28,111 bases of DNA from positions 1 through 28,111 of the forward strand of contig DASZVJ010000265.1 in the NCBI GenBank assembly GCA_035547155.1. The letters run 5' to 3'. Position numbers and translations under genes: made by a program. The stretch is from CAZNMF01 sp035547155 (GTDB taxonomy: Bacteria > Acidobacteriota > Vicinamibacteria > Vicinamibacterales > SCN-69-37). Under the pieces are notes generated by a model. The model did not search any database, was not told the origin of the DNA, and worked only from the letters and a program-made list of their open reading frames with translations. Below are positions 7,540-15,797 of this stretch, in pieces; the first letter of the stretch is position 1, and each line of letters begins with the position of its first letter.

Positions 7540-8614
7540 GATCGCGATCCTCGCGGCCATCCCTCTGTTGGCGCCGCTGTACGCCGCGGGGCAGGAACCG
7601 ACGCCGGCTCGGACCGGGCGTCAGGTGTACGAAACGACGTGCATCGCGTGTCACGGGCCCGACGGACGCGCGGGCGTCAACGTCGAGCTGGAGAAGATCG
7701 TCAAGCCACCGGACTTCACCGACTGCGCGTTCGCGAGTCGCGAGCCCGATCGCGGCTTCCTCGCGGTTGCGCACAACGGCGGGCCCGCCCGCGGGTTCTC
7801 GCCGCTCATGCCCGCCTGGGGCGGCACGTACTCGGAGGACGAGCTGCGCGCCGCCGTCGCGTACCTGCACACGTTCTGCTCCGACGCACGATGGCCGCGC
7901 GGCGAGCTCAACCTGCCGCGGCCGCTCGTCACCGCCAAGGCATTTCCCGAAGACGAAGCCGTCGTCACCACGGCGGCCGCGTCGGGCAGCGTGGTGACGA
8001 AGCTCATCTACGAGCGACGTCTGGGCGCGCTGAACCAGGTCGAAGTCGTCGTACCGATCGCGAGCGCGGATTCACCGAACGGCCGATCGACTGGCGTCGG
8101 AGACATCGCGCTCGAATTCAAACGCACGCTCGCACACAATTTGATGCGCGGACACATCGTCAGCGCCACGGCCGAGCTCGTGATGCCCACGGGCCGCGAG
8201 AGCAAAGGGCTGGGCGAAGGCACTGCCGTCTTCGAACCGTTCGTGACGTTCGGCCAGATCGTGGGGCGCGACGGGTTCGTCCAGGCCCAGGCCGGAGTCG
8301 GCATTCCGCTGGAACGCGGACGCGATCGTGACGTGTTCTGGCGCGCCGCGGCGGGGAGGAGCTTCGAGCAGGGACACTTCGGACGGTTGTGGACGCCGAT
8401 GCTCGAGGTGCTGGCGGCGCGGCCGCTGGTGTCCGGTGCCGGCATCGAGTGGGATCTCGCGCCCGGCGTGCAGGTGACGCTCAACACGCGGCAACACATT
8501 CGCGTGGCCGGCGGCGTGCGGCTGCCGGTGTCCGACGCGAGCACGCGGCCCAGGAGCGTCATCGTCTACTTGCTGTGGGATTGGTACGAAGGCGGATTCC
8601 TGCAGGGTTGGTGA
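7529..8614 (+). CDS. Cytochrome c fused to a beta-rich, probably outer-membrane domain
   Basis: Protein of 361 residues with a signal peptide, a class I cytochrome c domain (C38-I-A-C41-H42, probable distal Met in 'SPLMPAWGG' near residue 92, ending near 116) and a C-terminal half of about 240 residues. The second half alternates polar and hydrophobic residues as transmembrane beta-strands do: 'IVSATAELVMPTG', 'DGFVQAQAGVGIPL', 'QVTLNTRQHIRVAGGVRLPV', 'RSVIVYLLWDWYEGGF'. It ends close to an aromatic residue, as many outer-membrane barrels do. It may belong to the MetA-like/transporter barrel group. AGGAGGT (7517-7523) precedes the ATG. The fusion could fix a heme at the inner face of the outer membrane; this is inferred. 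Confidence 0.75.
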   Translation: MRARIAILAAIPLLAPLYAAGQEPTPARTGRQVYETTCIACHGPDGRAGVNVELEKIVKPPDFTDCAFASREPDRGFLAVAHNGGPARGFSPLMPAWGGTYSEDELRAAVAYLHTFCSDARWPRGELNLPRPLVTAKAFPEDEAVVTTAAASGSVVTKLIYERRLGALNQVEVVVPIASADSPNGRSTGVGDIALEFKRTLAHNLMRGHIVSATAELVMPTGRESKGLGEGTAVFEPFVTFGQIVGRDGFVQAQAGVGIPLERGRDRDVFWRAAAGRSFEQGHFGRLWTPMLEVLAARPLVSGAGIEWDLAPGVQVTLNTRQHIRVAGGVRLPVSDASTRPRSVIVYLLWDWYEGGFLQGW

Positions 8615-8626
8615 CGGGAAGCCGTC
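8613..8626 (+). terminator. Short hairpin at the end of the heme operon
   Basis: GACGG-GAAG-CCGTC forms a 5-bp stem with a GNRA-like tetraloop overlapping the TGA stop, in the 33-base gap before the convergent SDR gene. No T-tract follows, so the call is weak. Confidence 0.25.
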
Positions 8627-8647
8627 CGCGGCGCGAGCGAGACGGGG

Positions 8648-9508
8648 CTACGTGTGTCGCGCGTCGCGTTGTCCTGCCAGCGATCGCTTGGCGAGACGAT
8701 TCATGATCCAGTCGAACGCACGGTTCGGCAGATACGTCACGGCGAAGATCATCGGCTTCGCAAACGCGCCGACGGCATAACGCGTCTTGGGGCGGTGCGC
8801 GTTGACGGCTGCCAGCACGGCTTGCGCGACGACATCGGGATCGGAGCCCGTACCGGCGGCCGACAGGAACAGCGCGCGCTTCTCCTCGGCCTGCCGCGCA
8901 TACACCGTTCCGCTCGACACGCGCCCCATGGTGTCGAGCGCAATCTCGCCCCATTCGGTGTTGATCGAGCCGGGCTCGATGACGACGACGTCGACGCCGA
9001 AGGGCGCGAGCTCCATGCGCAGGCAGTCGCTGAAGCCCTCGACTGCGAACTTCGTTGCGTGATACCACGCGCCGAGCGGCTCCCAGATCTTGCCCCCCAT
9101 CGACGAGATGTTGATGATCCGGCCCGCGCGCTGCGCGCGCATCATCGGCGTGACGAGCTGGATCAGGCGCGCGAGCCCGAACAGATTGACCTCGAACTGC
9201 CGCCGGCCTTCGGCGATCGGCACGTCCTCGACGGCGCCGTACGATCCGTAGCCCGCGTTGTTCAGCAGCACGTCGATCCGTCCGCGCTCCGTGCGAATGC
9301 GTTCCACCGTCGCCACGATCGACGCATCGTCGGTGAGATCGAGCGGCAGCAGAATCGCGCCGCGCGACGCGAGCGCGGCCATGCGATCGAGCCGCCGCGC
9401 GCCCGCGTAGACCGTAAAGCCGGCGTCGATCAAGCGCTTCGCCGCGGCCTCGCCGATGCCCGACGAGGCGCCCGTCACCAGCGCGACCTTGGTCGTGTTC
9501 GCTGCCAT
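8648..9508 (-). CDS. Short-chain dehydrogenase/reductase (classical SDR)
   Basis: NAD(P)-dependent oxidoreductase of 286 residues with the full classical SDR set: cofactor motif T12-GASSGI-G19, 'NNAG' at 83-86, catalytic S136, Y149 and K153 ('YHATK'). 'GARRLDR' after the second strand suggests an NADPH preference. The 'EPGSINTEWGEIA' region and the tail 'PKTRYAVGAFAKPMIFAVTYLPNRAFDWIMNR' resemble the retinol-dehydrogenase-like branch with a hydrophobic C-terminal segment. AAGGGAAC precedes the ATG. The substrate is unknown. It diverges from the PIG-L deacetylase gene, and nothing shows that they share a pathway. Confidence 0.92.
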   Translation of the reverse strand: MAANTTKVALVTGASSGIGEAAAKRLIDAGFTVYAGARRLDRMAALASRGAILLPLDLTDDASIVATVERIRTERGRIDVLLNNAGYGSYGAVEDVPIAEGRRQFEVNLFGLARLIQLVTPMMRAQRAGRIINISSMGGKIWEPLGAWYHATKFAVEGFSDCLRMELAPFGVDVVVIEPGSINTEWGEIALDTMGRVSSGTVYARQAEEKRALFLSAAGTGSDPDVVAQAVLAAVNAHRPKTRYAVGAFAKPMIFAVTYLPNRAFDWIMNRLAKRSLAGQRDARHT

Positions 9509-9593
9509 GTCCGTTCCCTTCGTGTGCGCCGCTCGAGGCGGCGGTCACGTCAGAATCTGACGAGCGCCCGCGAAATGCAATCGGTCCGCACGA

Positions 9594-9599
9594 CATAAT
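9594..9599 (+). promoter_or_regulatory. -10-like hexamer directly upstream of the PIG-L gene
   Basis: CATAAT ends six bases before the ATG at 9606, and no Shine-Dalgarno sequence is present. Transcription would begin at or next to the A of the start codon, which fits a leaderless mRNA. Confidence 0.35.
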
Positions 9600-9605
9600 T
9601 CGACG

Positions 9606-10451
9606 ATGACGTCCACGCGCCGCAGCCTGCTCGCCGTCTTCGCGCATCCCGACGACGAGGTGTTGTACGGCGGCGTGCTCGCAGAAAGCGCGGCGCGCGG
9701 CACTCGCGTGACGCTCGCGACGGTGACGATGGGGGATGCAGGACGCGTGCACGATGCCGCGCTGGAGCCGGTGGACGATCTGGGCGCGTTGCGCGCGCAG
9801 GAACTGCATCTCGCATGCGAACGGCTCGGCATCGAGCCACCGCGATTGCTCGGCTTCCACGATTCCGGCCGCGGCGCGCGCGTGCGCCGCGACGATCCGC
9901 GCGCGCTCGTCGGCGTCGATCGGCTCGAGGTCGTGCGCGCGATCGTCGACGTGATCGCCGACGTGCGCCCGCAGGTCGTGATCACGCACGACCCGCTCGG
10001 CGGGTACGACCATCCCGATCATCAGATCGTGCATCACGCGACGACCGCGGCGTTCTTTGCCGCCGGCGCGCTCGGCGCAGATGCGCCCGTGCGGCTGCTC
10101 TACGGATCCACGAGCGGCGACGCATTTCGACACTTTGCGGAGACGCTGCGCGGCCGGGGTGTGGCGGACGGTCTCGATGCCGATCTGTTCGGCATGGCGT
10201 CGCCGATGGTCGCGCTCGATTTCGACGCGCGCCCGTTCGCCACGCAGAAACTGGCCGCATTCGCGGCCCATCGATCGCAATTCGGGCTGACGCCGGAGAC
10301 CGTCAACGATCCACCGCCGGGGCGGCCCGCCATCATTCGATCGGCATTCACGCCGATGCTCGATCGAGAGGTCTATCTGCTCGGCGCCACGCGTGCCGCG
10401 ATCCCGCGATGGCCGCTCGCGGCAGTGTTCGACGGGATCGACGCTCGATGA
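9606..10451 (+). CDS. PIG-L family zinc deacetylase
   Basis: Protein of 281 residues of the LmbE/PIG-L family, which hydrolyses N-acetyl groups from GlcNAc-type sugars (MshB, BshB, PIG-L and relatives). The zinc and catalytic motif A13-HPDDE-18 is at the N-terminus; the second motif is H136-P-D-H139 in 'GGYDHPDHQ'. There is no signal peptide, so it is cytoplasmic. 'SGRGARVRRDDPRALVGVDR' and the closing 'FDARPFATQKLAAFAAHRSQF' match the mycothiol/bacillithiol-type branch, but the substrate cannot be assigned. It converges on the beta-helix protein gene with only seven bases between stops. Confidence 0.92.
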   Translation: MTSTRRSLLAVFAHPDDEVLYGGVLAESAARGTRVTLATVTMGDAGRVHDAALEPVDDLGALRAQELHLACERLGIEPPRLLGFHDSGRGARVRRDDPRALVGVDRLEVVRAIVDVIADVRPQVVITHDPLGGYDHPDHQIVHHATTAAFFAAGALGADAPVRLLYGSTSGDAFRHFAETLRGRGVADGLDADLFGMASPMVALDFDARPFATQKLAAFAAHRSQFGLTPETVNDPPPGRPAIIRSAFTPMLDREVYLLGATRAAIPRWPLAAVFDGIDAR

Positions 10452-10458
10452 TGACGGA

Positions 10459-13400
10459 TCAGATCCTCACCGCATACAGCGCATGGTGCGCGAGGATGAA
10501 CAGCGTCCGGCCGTCGTCGCCGCCGAACAGGATCTGCAGCGGCCGCTCGGGCACGTCGACGCGCCCGAGCGGTTTGCCGTCTGGCGCGTAGACGAAGATC
10601 TGGCCGTTGGCCACGTAGACCTTGCCGTCCGGCGCCACAGCCACGCCTTCGCCGCCGCGATCCGCGAATACCTTCAGATCGGTGATCGTGCCGTCGGGAT
10701 GGACCAGGCCGCTGTAGGTTTTGGCTTCCGATTCATTGCTGATGAATGTGCGCGAGCCCGCTTTGGCGGTGACGAAGCCATACGTCTCGAGATCGTTGGA
10801 GAAGCGCCATCCGGTGTCGTCCGGCGGCCCCTGCTGAAACACGCGCGCCTGACGCAGGACGAGGCTGCCGTCGGGCGACACGTATTCCTTCGGCGTGGGT
10901 GCGGCCATGTCGCGCGCGAACATCTCGGCGAACGTCGCGTAGCGATACGTCTTCAGGTCGAGCTGGTCCTTGAACTCGCCGTTGTTCCAGTAGTTCACTG
11001 GCAGGGCGATCGTCGCGTCGGGATGGGCCGTCGCTGCGGTCGCGGGAATCATCGTCAGCTCGGTTGCGGGCGAGCCCGGCTTGAAGGTGTAGACGGAGCC
11101 TTCCGCGCCGAGCGACGAGCGCACGATCAGGTTGCCGCTCTTGTCGAACGTCAGGTTGACCGGATCGAGCGGATTGTCGCGTTCGACCGACAACCCTTCG
11201 GTCTTCGACCAGCCGTAGATGCGCTGCTGGTGATGGTCGACGAAATAGAGCTTGCCGTGCGCATCGACGGCCGCACCGGCGATGGAGTAGAAGCCGTCCG
11301 CGAGCGTCTGCACCTTCTGGCCCATGTCGCTCGCTTTCGGCGCAGGCGGATCGGCCGGAATGTCCAGCACCGCGAATTCGCGCTCGCGCACCTGGATGTG
11401 GTGCGTCGCGTCGATGATCGCGTTCTCGTACGGAAACTTGCTGGCGCGCAGGTAGGTGCCGCAGCCGTTGGCGTCGCACGTGCCGAGCCCGCTCTCGGCG
11501 TTCACGTGCATGTTGCGGAAGCGGATATCGCTGGAGTTGAAGATCTGCACCGCCGTGTCCACGGGCCGAATCGTCCGCGTCACGCGATAAGCGTGGTAGT
11601 TGGCGATGGTGATGTGCCTGGAGTTGGAAATCTCCAGCGAGTGCGCTTCCTGGCTCTCACCGGATTCCTCTTCGGTCTGCGGCGCGTAGAAGTCCCAATT
11701 CTCCACACGGTTCAACGCGAACTCGGTACGGACGTGATGTTCGTCCGACAGCTCGTATACCTTGCCCGGCGTCGTCGTGTCCGAGACGTACATGCCCGCC
11801 TGCGCGTAGGTGTCCACCGTCCAGAGATTGGTGAACGTCCCGCCACCGCCATCGGTCACCCACAGCGACGGATACTGACCGTCCCAGCGTTTGTGGAAAT
11901 CCGGATCGGCGCTGTGCGTCTCGTTGTACGGGTTCATGCGGCTGCCGTCGGGATTGTTCGTTCCATGCCCGCCCAGAAACCGCACGTCGTCAAGTAAAGA
12001 GTCGGCACCCGAGCGCCAGAGCAGCTCGACGGCGCGGTCGTTGATGCCGCCGGTGAACAGCCCGATGCCGCTGACGATGTTGTGTCCGCCCTTCGGCGTT
12101 TCCATCAGCGCTTTGGGCGCACCGACACCCTGGAAGCCCTCGGTCCGATCGGGCAGATCGAACTGCGTGATCGACGGATGCAGGCCGATCAGCACCGTGT
12201 CCGGCTTCAGGCGGATCGTGTCGTGCACGATGTAGCGGCCCGCGGGAACGTAGAGCACGCGCGTCGTGTCGATCGCGTGCTGAATTGCGGCGGTGTCGTC
12301 GGTCTTGCCGTCGCCGGTCACGCCGAGTGTGCGGAGGCTCACCCACTCGCTCGTCGCCGGCAGCGCGCGAATCGCCGGCGGTGGCGGCGCGGGCATGGCC
12401 GACAGTGGCACCGCGTCGAAGCGCGTGCCGATCGCGCCCATCTCACCGGGCGACGGCAGGATCAATCCGTGATTGAGCGCGTTGACCTGATAGATCCCGC
12501 CGCGGCCGAATGTCTTCCCGCTCTCGCGAAGGCGCGCGAACACCGGTGTGCTCGCAGCGACCGCATGCTCGACGCCGATCTGCGTGTACACGTTGTTCTC
12601 CGCGCTGATGACGATCGCGGCGTTGGACACGTTCTCGAAGCGGCTGTCCTTGATCCACAACCAGTCCGAGTAGTCCGGATCGATGTCGACTGCGACCGGC
12701 ACGTCGCGGAAGTGATTGTTGACGAGCGTCAGCGACGCTTCGTGCTCGCGGATCGCGGCGTCGCGCTGGCCCTGGAACTGACCGTCGATCAGCGTGAACT
12801 GCCACGCGGGTGACGGCTTCTCCGCGAGGATGCCGTAGCGGCCGCCGAAGAAACGCAGGTCCTCGGCCTCGTTGGCGACCTGATGGATGCCCGCCAGGCC
12901 CGATCCAATGTGGAAATCGATGTGGCTGAGATAGTCGTGCTGCGCGCCGTGGAAGCGGATGCCGACGGCCGCCGCGTTGCCCGCGCCGATCTCGAAGTCG
13001 ACGTTCGACAGCGCCGAATAGAACGTGCCGGGATTCGCGTCGCTGATCCGATCGTTGGCGGGCACGCTGTCCGGCGGCGGGAACGGCACGCGGAACCCGC
13101 CGCGTCCAGGCCCGCCGCGGCCGGGCCCGGCGACGGCGGGACGCAGTCGCGCACCGGCGAAGATCACCATCGCGCCGATGCCGTCCTGGAAGCCGGGCGT
13201 GTTGTCCGCGAGCACGAACACCGGACGTGTGGCGCCCCAGCCGATCACGCGCACCGCCGGCCATACGTAGATCGTGTGCGTCAGCCGGTAGCGGCCTTGC
13301 GGAATGAAGACGATGCCCTCGCCGCGATCGTCGCTGGCTTTGTCGATGGCTGCTTGAATGGCCGCGGTGTCGTCCGCAATGCCGTCGCCTTTGGCGTCCG

Positions 13401-13524
13401 AAAGATGGACCGCGCGTGGATCGTCCAGACGTGTCGTATAGGCCGATGTGCCTGGCTGTACCTGCGCCGCAGCCGGTACCGCAGCAACGGCGGCAAATGC
13501 GAGAGCGAGTAGGGTCGGCTTCAT
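10459..13524 (-). CDS. Secreted double beta-helix (pectate lyase 3/GH55-like) protein with C-terminal propeller
   Basis: Protein of 1021 residues with a clear signal peptide ('LLALAFAAVAAVPAAAQ'). Two right-handed beta-helix domains each begin with the pectate-lyase-3 signature: 'KGDGIADDTAAIQAAID' near residue 45 and 'TGDGKTDDTAAIQHAID' near 405, each followed by a 'YVPAGRY'-like strand. Tandem helices of this kind occur in GH55 exo-beta-1,3-glucanases and in phage-like depolymerases. From about residue 738 an NHL/SMP-30-like propeller follows ('AGAAVDAHGKLYFVDHHQQRIYGWS', 'GVAVAPDGKVYVANG'). Residues 128-151 are a Gly/Pro/Arg-rich insertion (DNA 13072-13143). It probably binds or cleaves an extracellular polysaccharide; catalytic residues could not be assigned. 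Confidence 0.82.
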   Translation of the reverse strand: MKPTLLALAFAAVAAVPAAAQVQPGTSAYTTRLDDPRAVHLSDAKGDGIADDTAAIQAAIDKASDDRGEGIVFIPQGRYRLTHTIYVWPAVRVIGWGATRPVFVLADNTPGFQDGIGAMVIFAGARLRPAVAGPGRGGPGRGGFRVPFPPPDSVPANDRISDANPGTFYSALSNVDFEIGAGNAAAVGIRFHGAQHDYLSHIDFHIGSGLAGIHQVANEAEDLRFFGGRYGILAEKPSPAWQFTLIDGQFQGQRDAAIREHEASLTLVNNHFRDVPVAVDIDPDYSDWLWIKDSRFENVSNAAIVISAENNVYTQIGVEHAVAASTPVFARLRESGKTFGRGGIYQVNALNHGLILPSPGEMGAIGTRFDAVPLSAMPAPPPPAIRALPATSEWVSLRTLGVTGDGKTDDTAAIQHAIDTTRVLYVPAGRYIVHDTIRLKPDTVLIGLHPSITQFDLPDRTEGFQGVGAPKALMETPKGGHNIVSGIGLFTGGINDRAVELLWRSGADSLLDDVRFLGGHGTNNPDGSRMNPYNETHSADPDFHKRWDGQYPSLWVTDGGGGTFTNLWTVDTYAQAGMYVSDTTTPGKVYELSDEHHVRTEFALNRVENWDFYAPQTEEESGESQEAHSLEISNSRHITIANYHAYRVTRTIRPVDTAVQIFNSSDIRFRNMHVNAESGLGTCDANGCGTYLRASKFPYENAIIDATHHIQVREREFAVLDIPADPPAPKASDMGQKVQTLADGFYSIAGAAVDAHGKLYFVDHHQQRIYGWSKTEGLSVERDNPLDPVNLTFDKSGNLIVRSSLGAEGSVYTFKPGSPATELTMIPATAATAHPDATIALPVNYWNNGEFKDQLDLKTYRYATFAEMFARDMAAPTPKEYVSPDGSLVLRQARVFQQGPPDDTGWRFSNDLETYGFVTAKAGSRTFISNESEAKTYSGLVHPDGTITDLKVFADRGGEGVAVAPDGKVYVANGQIFVYAPDGKPLGRVDVPERPLQILFGGDDGRTLFILAHHALYAVRI

Positions 13525-13528
13525 GCGC

Positions 13529-13539
13529 GATACCGTATC
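13529..13539 (-). promoter_or_regulatory. Palindrome and -10-like box at the start of the beta-helix gene
   Basis: GATAC-C-GTATC is a perfect inverted repeat lying four bases upstream of the ATG at 13524. On the minus strand it contains TACGGT, a TANNNT-type -10, seven bases before the start codon. The only Shine-Dalgarno-like sequence, CGGAGG, is too far upstream (about 20 bases). A leaderless start with an overlapping operator is possible. Confidence 0.3.
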
Positions 13540-13581
13540 ACCCGCGCCTCCGAAAACGCACGGGATGGCGGCATCCGCATC

Positions 13582-13587
13582 TACACT
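13582..13587 (+). promoter_or_regulatory. -10-like hexamer directly upstream of the DUF4097 gene
   Basis: TACACT ends five bases before the ATG at 13593 and there is no Shine-Dalgarno sequence, so a leaderless transcript is suggested. Confidence 0.3.
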
Positions 13588-13592
13588 GGCTC

Positions 13593-14576
13593 ATGCACAC
13601 ACACACGATTGCCGTCGTGCTCGTCGCGGCCGGACTGGCGGTGCCCTCGCTCGCGTTCGCGCAGCGCGTGCCGTTCGAGCGCGCGTTCGACGTGCCGGAC
13701 GCCGCGACGCTCGAGGTGACGACGGTGCGCGGCCGCATCACGATCGTGGCCGGTGATCCTGGACGGATCGTCGTCGCGGGCGAAGTCACCGTCCGCGTCG
13801 GGTGGGACGTCCCCGCGAACGCGGCCGATCTCGCGCGCGAGATCGCCGCGTCGCCGCCGGTCGTCCTCGACGGCGCGATCGTGCGCGCGCAACCGCCGCC
13901 GGATCCGGTCGCGCAGCGCGCCGTGACCGTGAGCTATGAGATTCGCGTGCCTCCGGGGACGACCGTGCGATCGGTGAGCGACTCCGGTGCGACGTCCGTC
14001 ACGCATGTCACGGGAGCCGTGGACGTGCAGACGCACACTGGCGCGATCGCGCTCACCGCGCTCGGCGGGACGGTCGTCGTCTCGAGCGGATCCGGGGCGA
14101 TCAGGACCGACGCGATTGCCGGTGCGCTCCAGGTGACGACGACGAGCGGTGCGTTCACCGGATCGCAGGTCGGCTCGTCCCTGCGCGTCCGGACGCAGAG
14201 CGGCGACGTCGATGCCGCACTGACCGGCCATGGCGACGTGGACGTGGAGACCGGATCGAGCGCGATTCGCCTTCGCGGTGTGGACGGCGGCGCCCTCGTG
14301 AAGACGCAGAGCGGCCAGGTGACCATCGATGGCGCGCCGGCGCGCGCGTGGACCGTCAGAACGTCGTCGAGCGCCGTGACCATGAGCCTTACGCCAGACA
14401 GTCGTTGTTCGATCGACGCCGCGACCCGTTCCGGCTCCATCACCGTCAGTCCTGATCTCGTGCAGGGAACGATCGCGAAACGCGCAGTCGCCGGCGCTAT
14501 TCGCGGCGGCGGGCCGGTCGTCCTGATCCGCAGCGGCAGCGGCTCGATCCGGATTCAAGCGGTGCCGGCACCATGA
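13593..14576 (+). CDS. Exported DUF4097-family beta-solenoid protein
   Basis: Protein of 327 residues with a signal peptide ('IAVVLVAAGLAVPSLAFAQ') and a repetitive beta-strand solenoid typical of DUF4097 putative adhesins. Short repeats recur about every 20 residues: 'THTGAIALT', 'SSGSGAIRT', 'TTSGAFTG', 'TQSGDVDA', 'TGSSAIRL', 'TQSGQVTI', 'TRSGSITV'. The ATG at 13593 begins the signal peptide; longer reading would cross the divergent beta-helix gene. DUF4097 proteins are often linked to membrane stress or surface functions, but no role can be assigned here. It converges on the 14596 gene. Confidence 0.8.
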   Translation: MHTHTIAVVLVAAGLAVPSLAFAQRVPFERAFDVPDAATLEVTTVRGRITIVAGDPGRIVVAGEVTVRVGWDVPANAADLAREIAASPPVVLDGAIVRAQPPPDPVAQRAVTVSYEIRVPPGTTVRSVSDSGATSVTHVTGAVDVQTHTGAIALTALGGTVVVSSGSGAIRTDAIAGALQVTTTSGAFTGSQVGSSLRVRTQSGDVDAALTGHGDVDVETGSSAIRLRGVDGGALVKTQSGQVTIDGAPARAWTVRTSSSAVTMSLTPDSRCSIDAATRSGSITVSPDLVQGTIAKRAVAGAIRGGGPVVLIRSGSGSIRIQAVPAP

Positions 14577-14595
14577 GGCCAGGCGTCACGGCGAA

Positions 14596-15042
14596 TCACC
14601 GCGGCGGATCGAGCGAGTAGTTGTGAATCGCGCCGCCGACGGTGATGCCCGTGTGGATCGCCATCAGCCAGCGCTCCATCTTGTGATGGCCGTTCCGATG
14701 CAGCCAGTAGGCCACGCCGATCGTCGCCGCGGCGCCGCCGATCTCGATCGCGGCGAACAGCGGCTTGTTGTCGACGATCCGATCGGTCAGCAGCCATTCG
14801 TGGTCGCCGAGCTTGCGGAAATGGCCCGTCGAGTCGTAGTCGAGCGCGCGCGACGCGGCGACGCCGCCGGCCAGCGCGATGTTGCCCGCGTCCCAGAAAC
14901 GATGCGGCGGCCGCCAGAGCTGTTCGGCCGTCGTGTCCGCGGTGCTCGGGGGGATCGAAGGCGACGCCTCGCCGGCGCGCTGTGCTGCCGCGACGCCGCT
15001 GCCGAGCGCCAGGCACGTCACGAGCGCGACGACTCGCCGCAT
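14596..15042 (-). CDS. Exported protein of unknown function with two hydrophobic segments
   Basis: Protein of 148 residues with a signal peptide ('VVALVTCLALGSGVAAAQ'). It has 'WDAGNIALAGGVAASRALDYDST', a stretch 'PLFAAIEIGGAAATIGVAYWL' long enough to span a membrane, and 'HRNGHHKMERWLMAIHTGI' with several His residues. The family is not recognised. Its ATG overlaps the TGA of the upstream gene by one base (TGATG), indicating translational coupling and a shared operon. Confidence 0.7.
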   Translation of the reverse strand: MRRVVALVTCLALGSGVAAAQRAGEASPSIPPSTADTTAEQLWRPPHRFWDAGNIALAGGVAASRALDYDSTGHFRKLGDHEWLLTDRIVDNKPLFAAIEIGGAAATIGVAYWLHRNGHHKMERWLMAIHTGITVGGAIHNYSLDPPR

Positions 15043-15611
15043 CACGGCGTGCCCAGCTTCGCCGCCGCCGCGGCAAACAGCGCGCGCAGCTTCACCAGAT
15101 CCGCGACGTCCAGTTGCGCCTGTGCGCGTACCGTGCGGCCGGCCTGCATCGCGTAGACGATCGCGCCTCTCGGCGTCACGACCGTGCGCAGCCACAGCTC
15201 GCCGCGCGTGACGTAGCGCAGCTCGTAGCGATCGAACGACGTCGGGTTGGATCGGACGTCCAGCATCGCGTCGATGCCTCTGAGGAGCGGCGCGACCTCG
15301 TCGACGTCGATGAACGATCGATCGCGGCGCGTCTGGCTTTCGATCACGTCCACCGTCATGCCGCGCACGCCGTCGCCCGCGGGCGTGCGCAGGTCGCGCA
15401 CGTCCACGCGCACGATCGCGCTTCCCGCGGCAACGCTGCCGAGCTCGGTGTAGCCCATCGTGATGAGCGTGTCCGATGGGCTGAACGCCTCGAGCGCCGT
15501 GGGCGGCGGCTCCGGCGGCGCGGCGACGAACGGATCCGGCGGATCCTGACCGGCGAGCGGAATCCCCAACGCGCAGATCACGGCTCCGGTGATGAGCAGT
15601 CGTCCAGTCAC
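15042..15611 (-). CDS. Exported protein of unknown function
   Basis: Protein of 189 residues with a signal peptide ('LLITGAVICALGIPLAGQ'), a Pro-rich stretch and a compact alpha/beta-looking domain ('IVRVDVRDLRTPAGDGVRGM', 'ELRYVTRGELWLRTVVTPRGAIVYAMQAGRTVR'). An ATG at 15617 would directly abut GGAGG, leaving no spacer. The GTG two codons downstream at 15611 has the ideal six-base spacing and is therefore chosen. The family is not recognised. It is the first gene of a coupled pair with 14596-15042 and has its own promoter. Confidence 0.7.
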   Translation of the reverse strand: MTGRLLITGAVICALGIPLAGQDPPDPFVAAPPEPPPTALEAFSPSDTLITMGYTELGSVAAGSAIVRVDVRDLRTPAGDGVRGMTVDVIESQTRRDRSFIDVDEVAPLLRGIDAMLDVRSNPTSFDRYELRYVTRGELWLRTVVTPRGAIVYAMQAGRTVRAQAQLDVADLVKLRALFAAAAAKLGTP

Positions 15612-15646
15612 TCGCATCCTCCAGCGATGGCGCGGCAGGCACTCCG

Positions 15647-15675
15647 GTTATAGCGCAGGGCGGTTCACGCGGCAA
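15647..15675 (-). promoter_or_regulatory. Promoter of the 15611-14596 operon
   Basis: On the minus strand TTGCCG (15675-15670), 17 bases, then TATAAC (15652-15647), a five-of-six match to the -10. The start near 15640 gives a leader of about 29 bases to the GTG at 15611. One arm of a perfect 10-bp inverted repeat occupies most of the spacer (separate entry). Confidence 0.6.
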
Positions 15676-15713
15676 TGCAGAGCGCCTCCCAGGGAGACGC
15701 GGACGTGAACCGC
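15660..15713. promoter_or_regulatory. Perfect 10-bp inverted repeat in a divergent promoter region
   Basis: GCGGTTCACG (15660-15669) and CGTGAACCGC (15704-15713) are exact reverse complements 34 bases apart. The left arm sits between the -10 and -35 of the minus-strand promoter. The spacer holds a second small palindrome, CTCCC-A-GGGAG (15686-15696). The arms may be two binding sites for a dimeric regulator acting on both divergent genes. Confidence 0.5.
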
Positions 15714-15736
15714 TCGACGCACGGCGGTGTGCCGCC

Positions 15737-15765
15737 TTGATCACGTGCGGCGTATGTTCTAGTCT
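15737..15765 (+). promoter_or_regulatory. Promoter of the GT39-like gene
   Basis: TTGATC (15737-15742), a 17-base spacer and TAGTCT (15760-15765). It directly follows the hairpin GGCGG-TGTG-CCGCC (15723-15736). The start near 15772 excludes a GTG at 15768 and supports the GTG at 15798. Confidence 0.45.
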
Positions 15766-15797
15766 GCGTGCTCCGACATCGTCAGGCAGGTCAGTGC

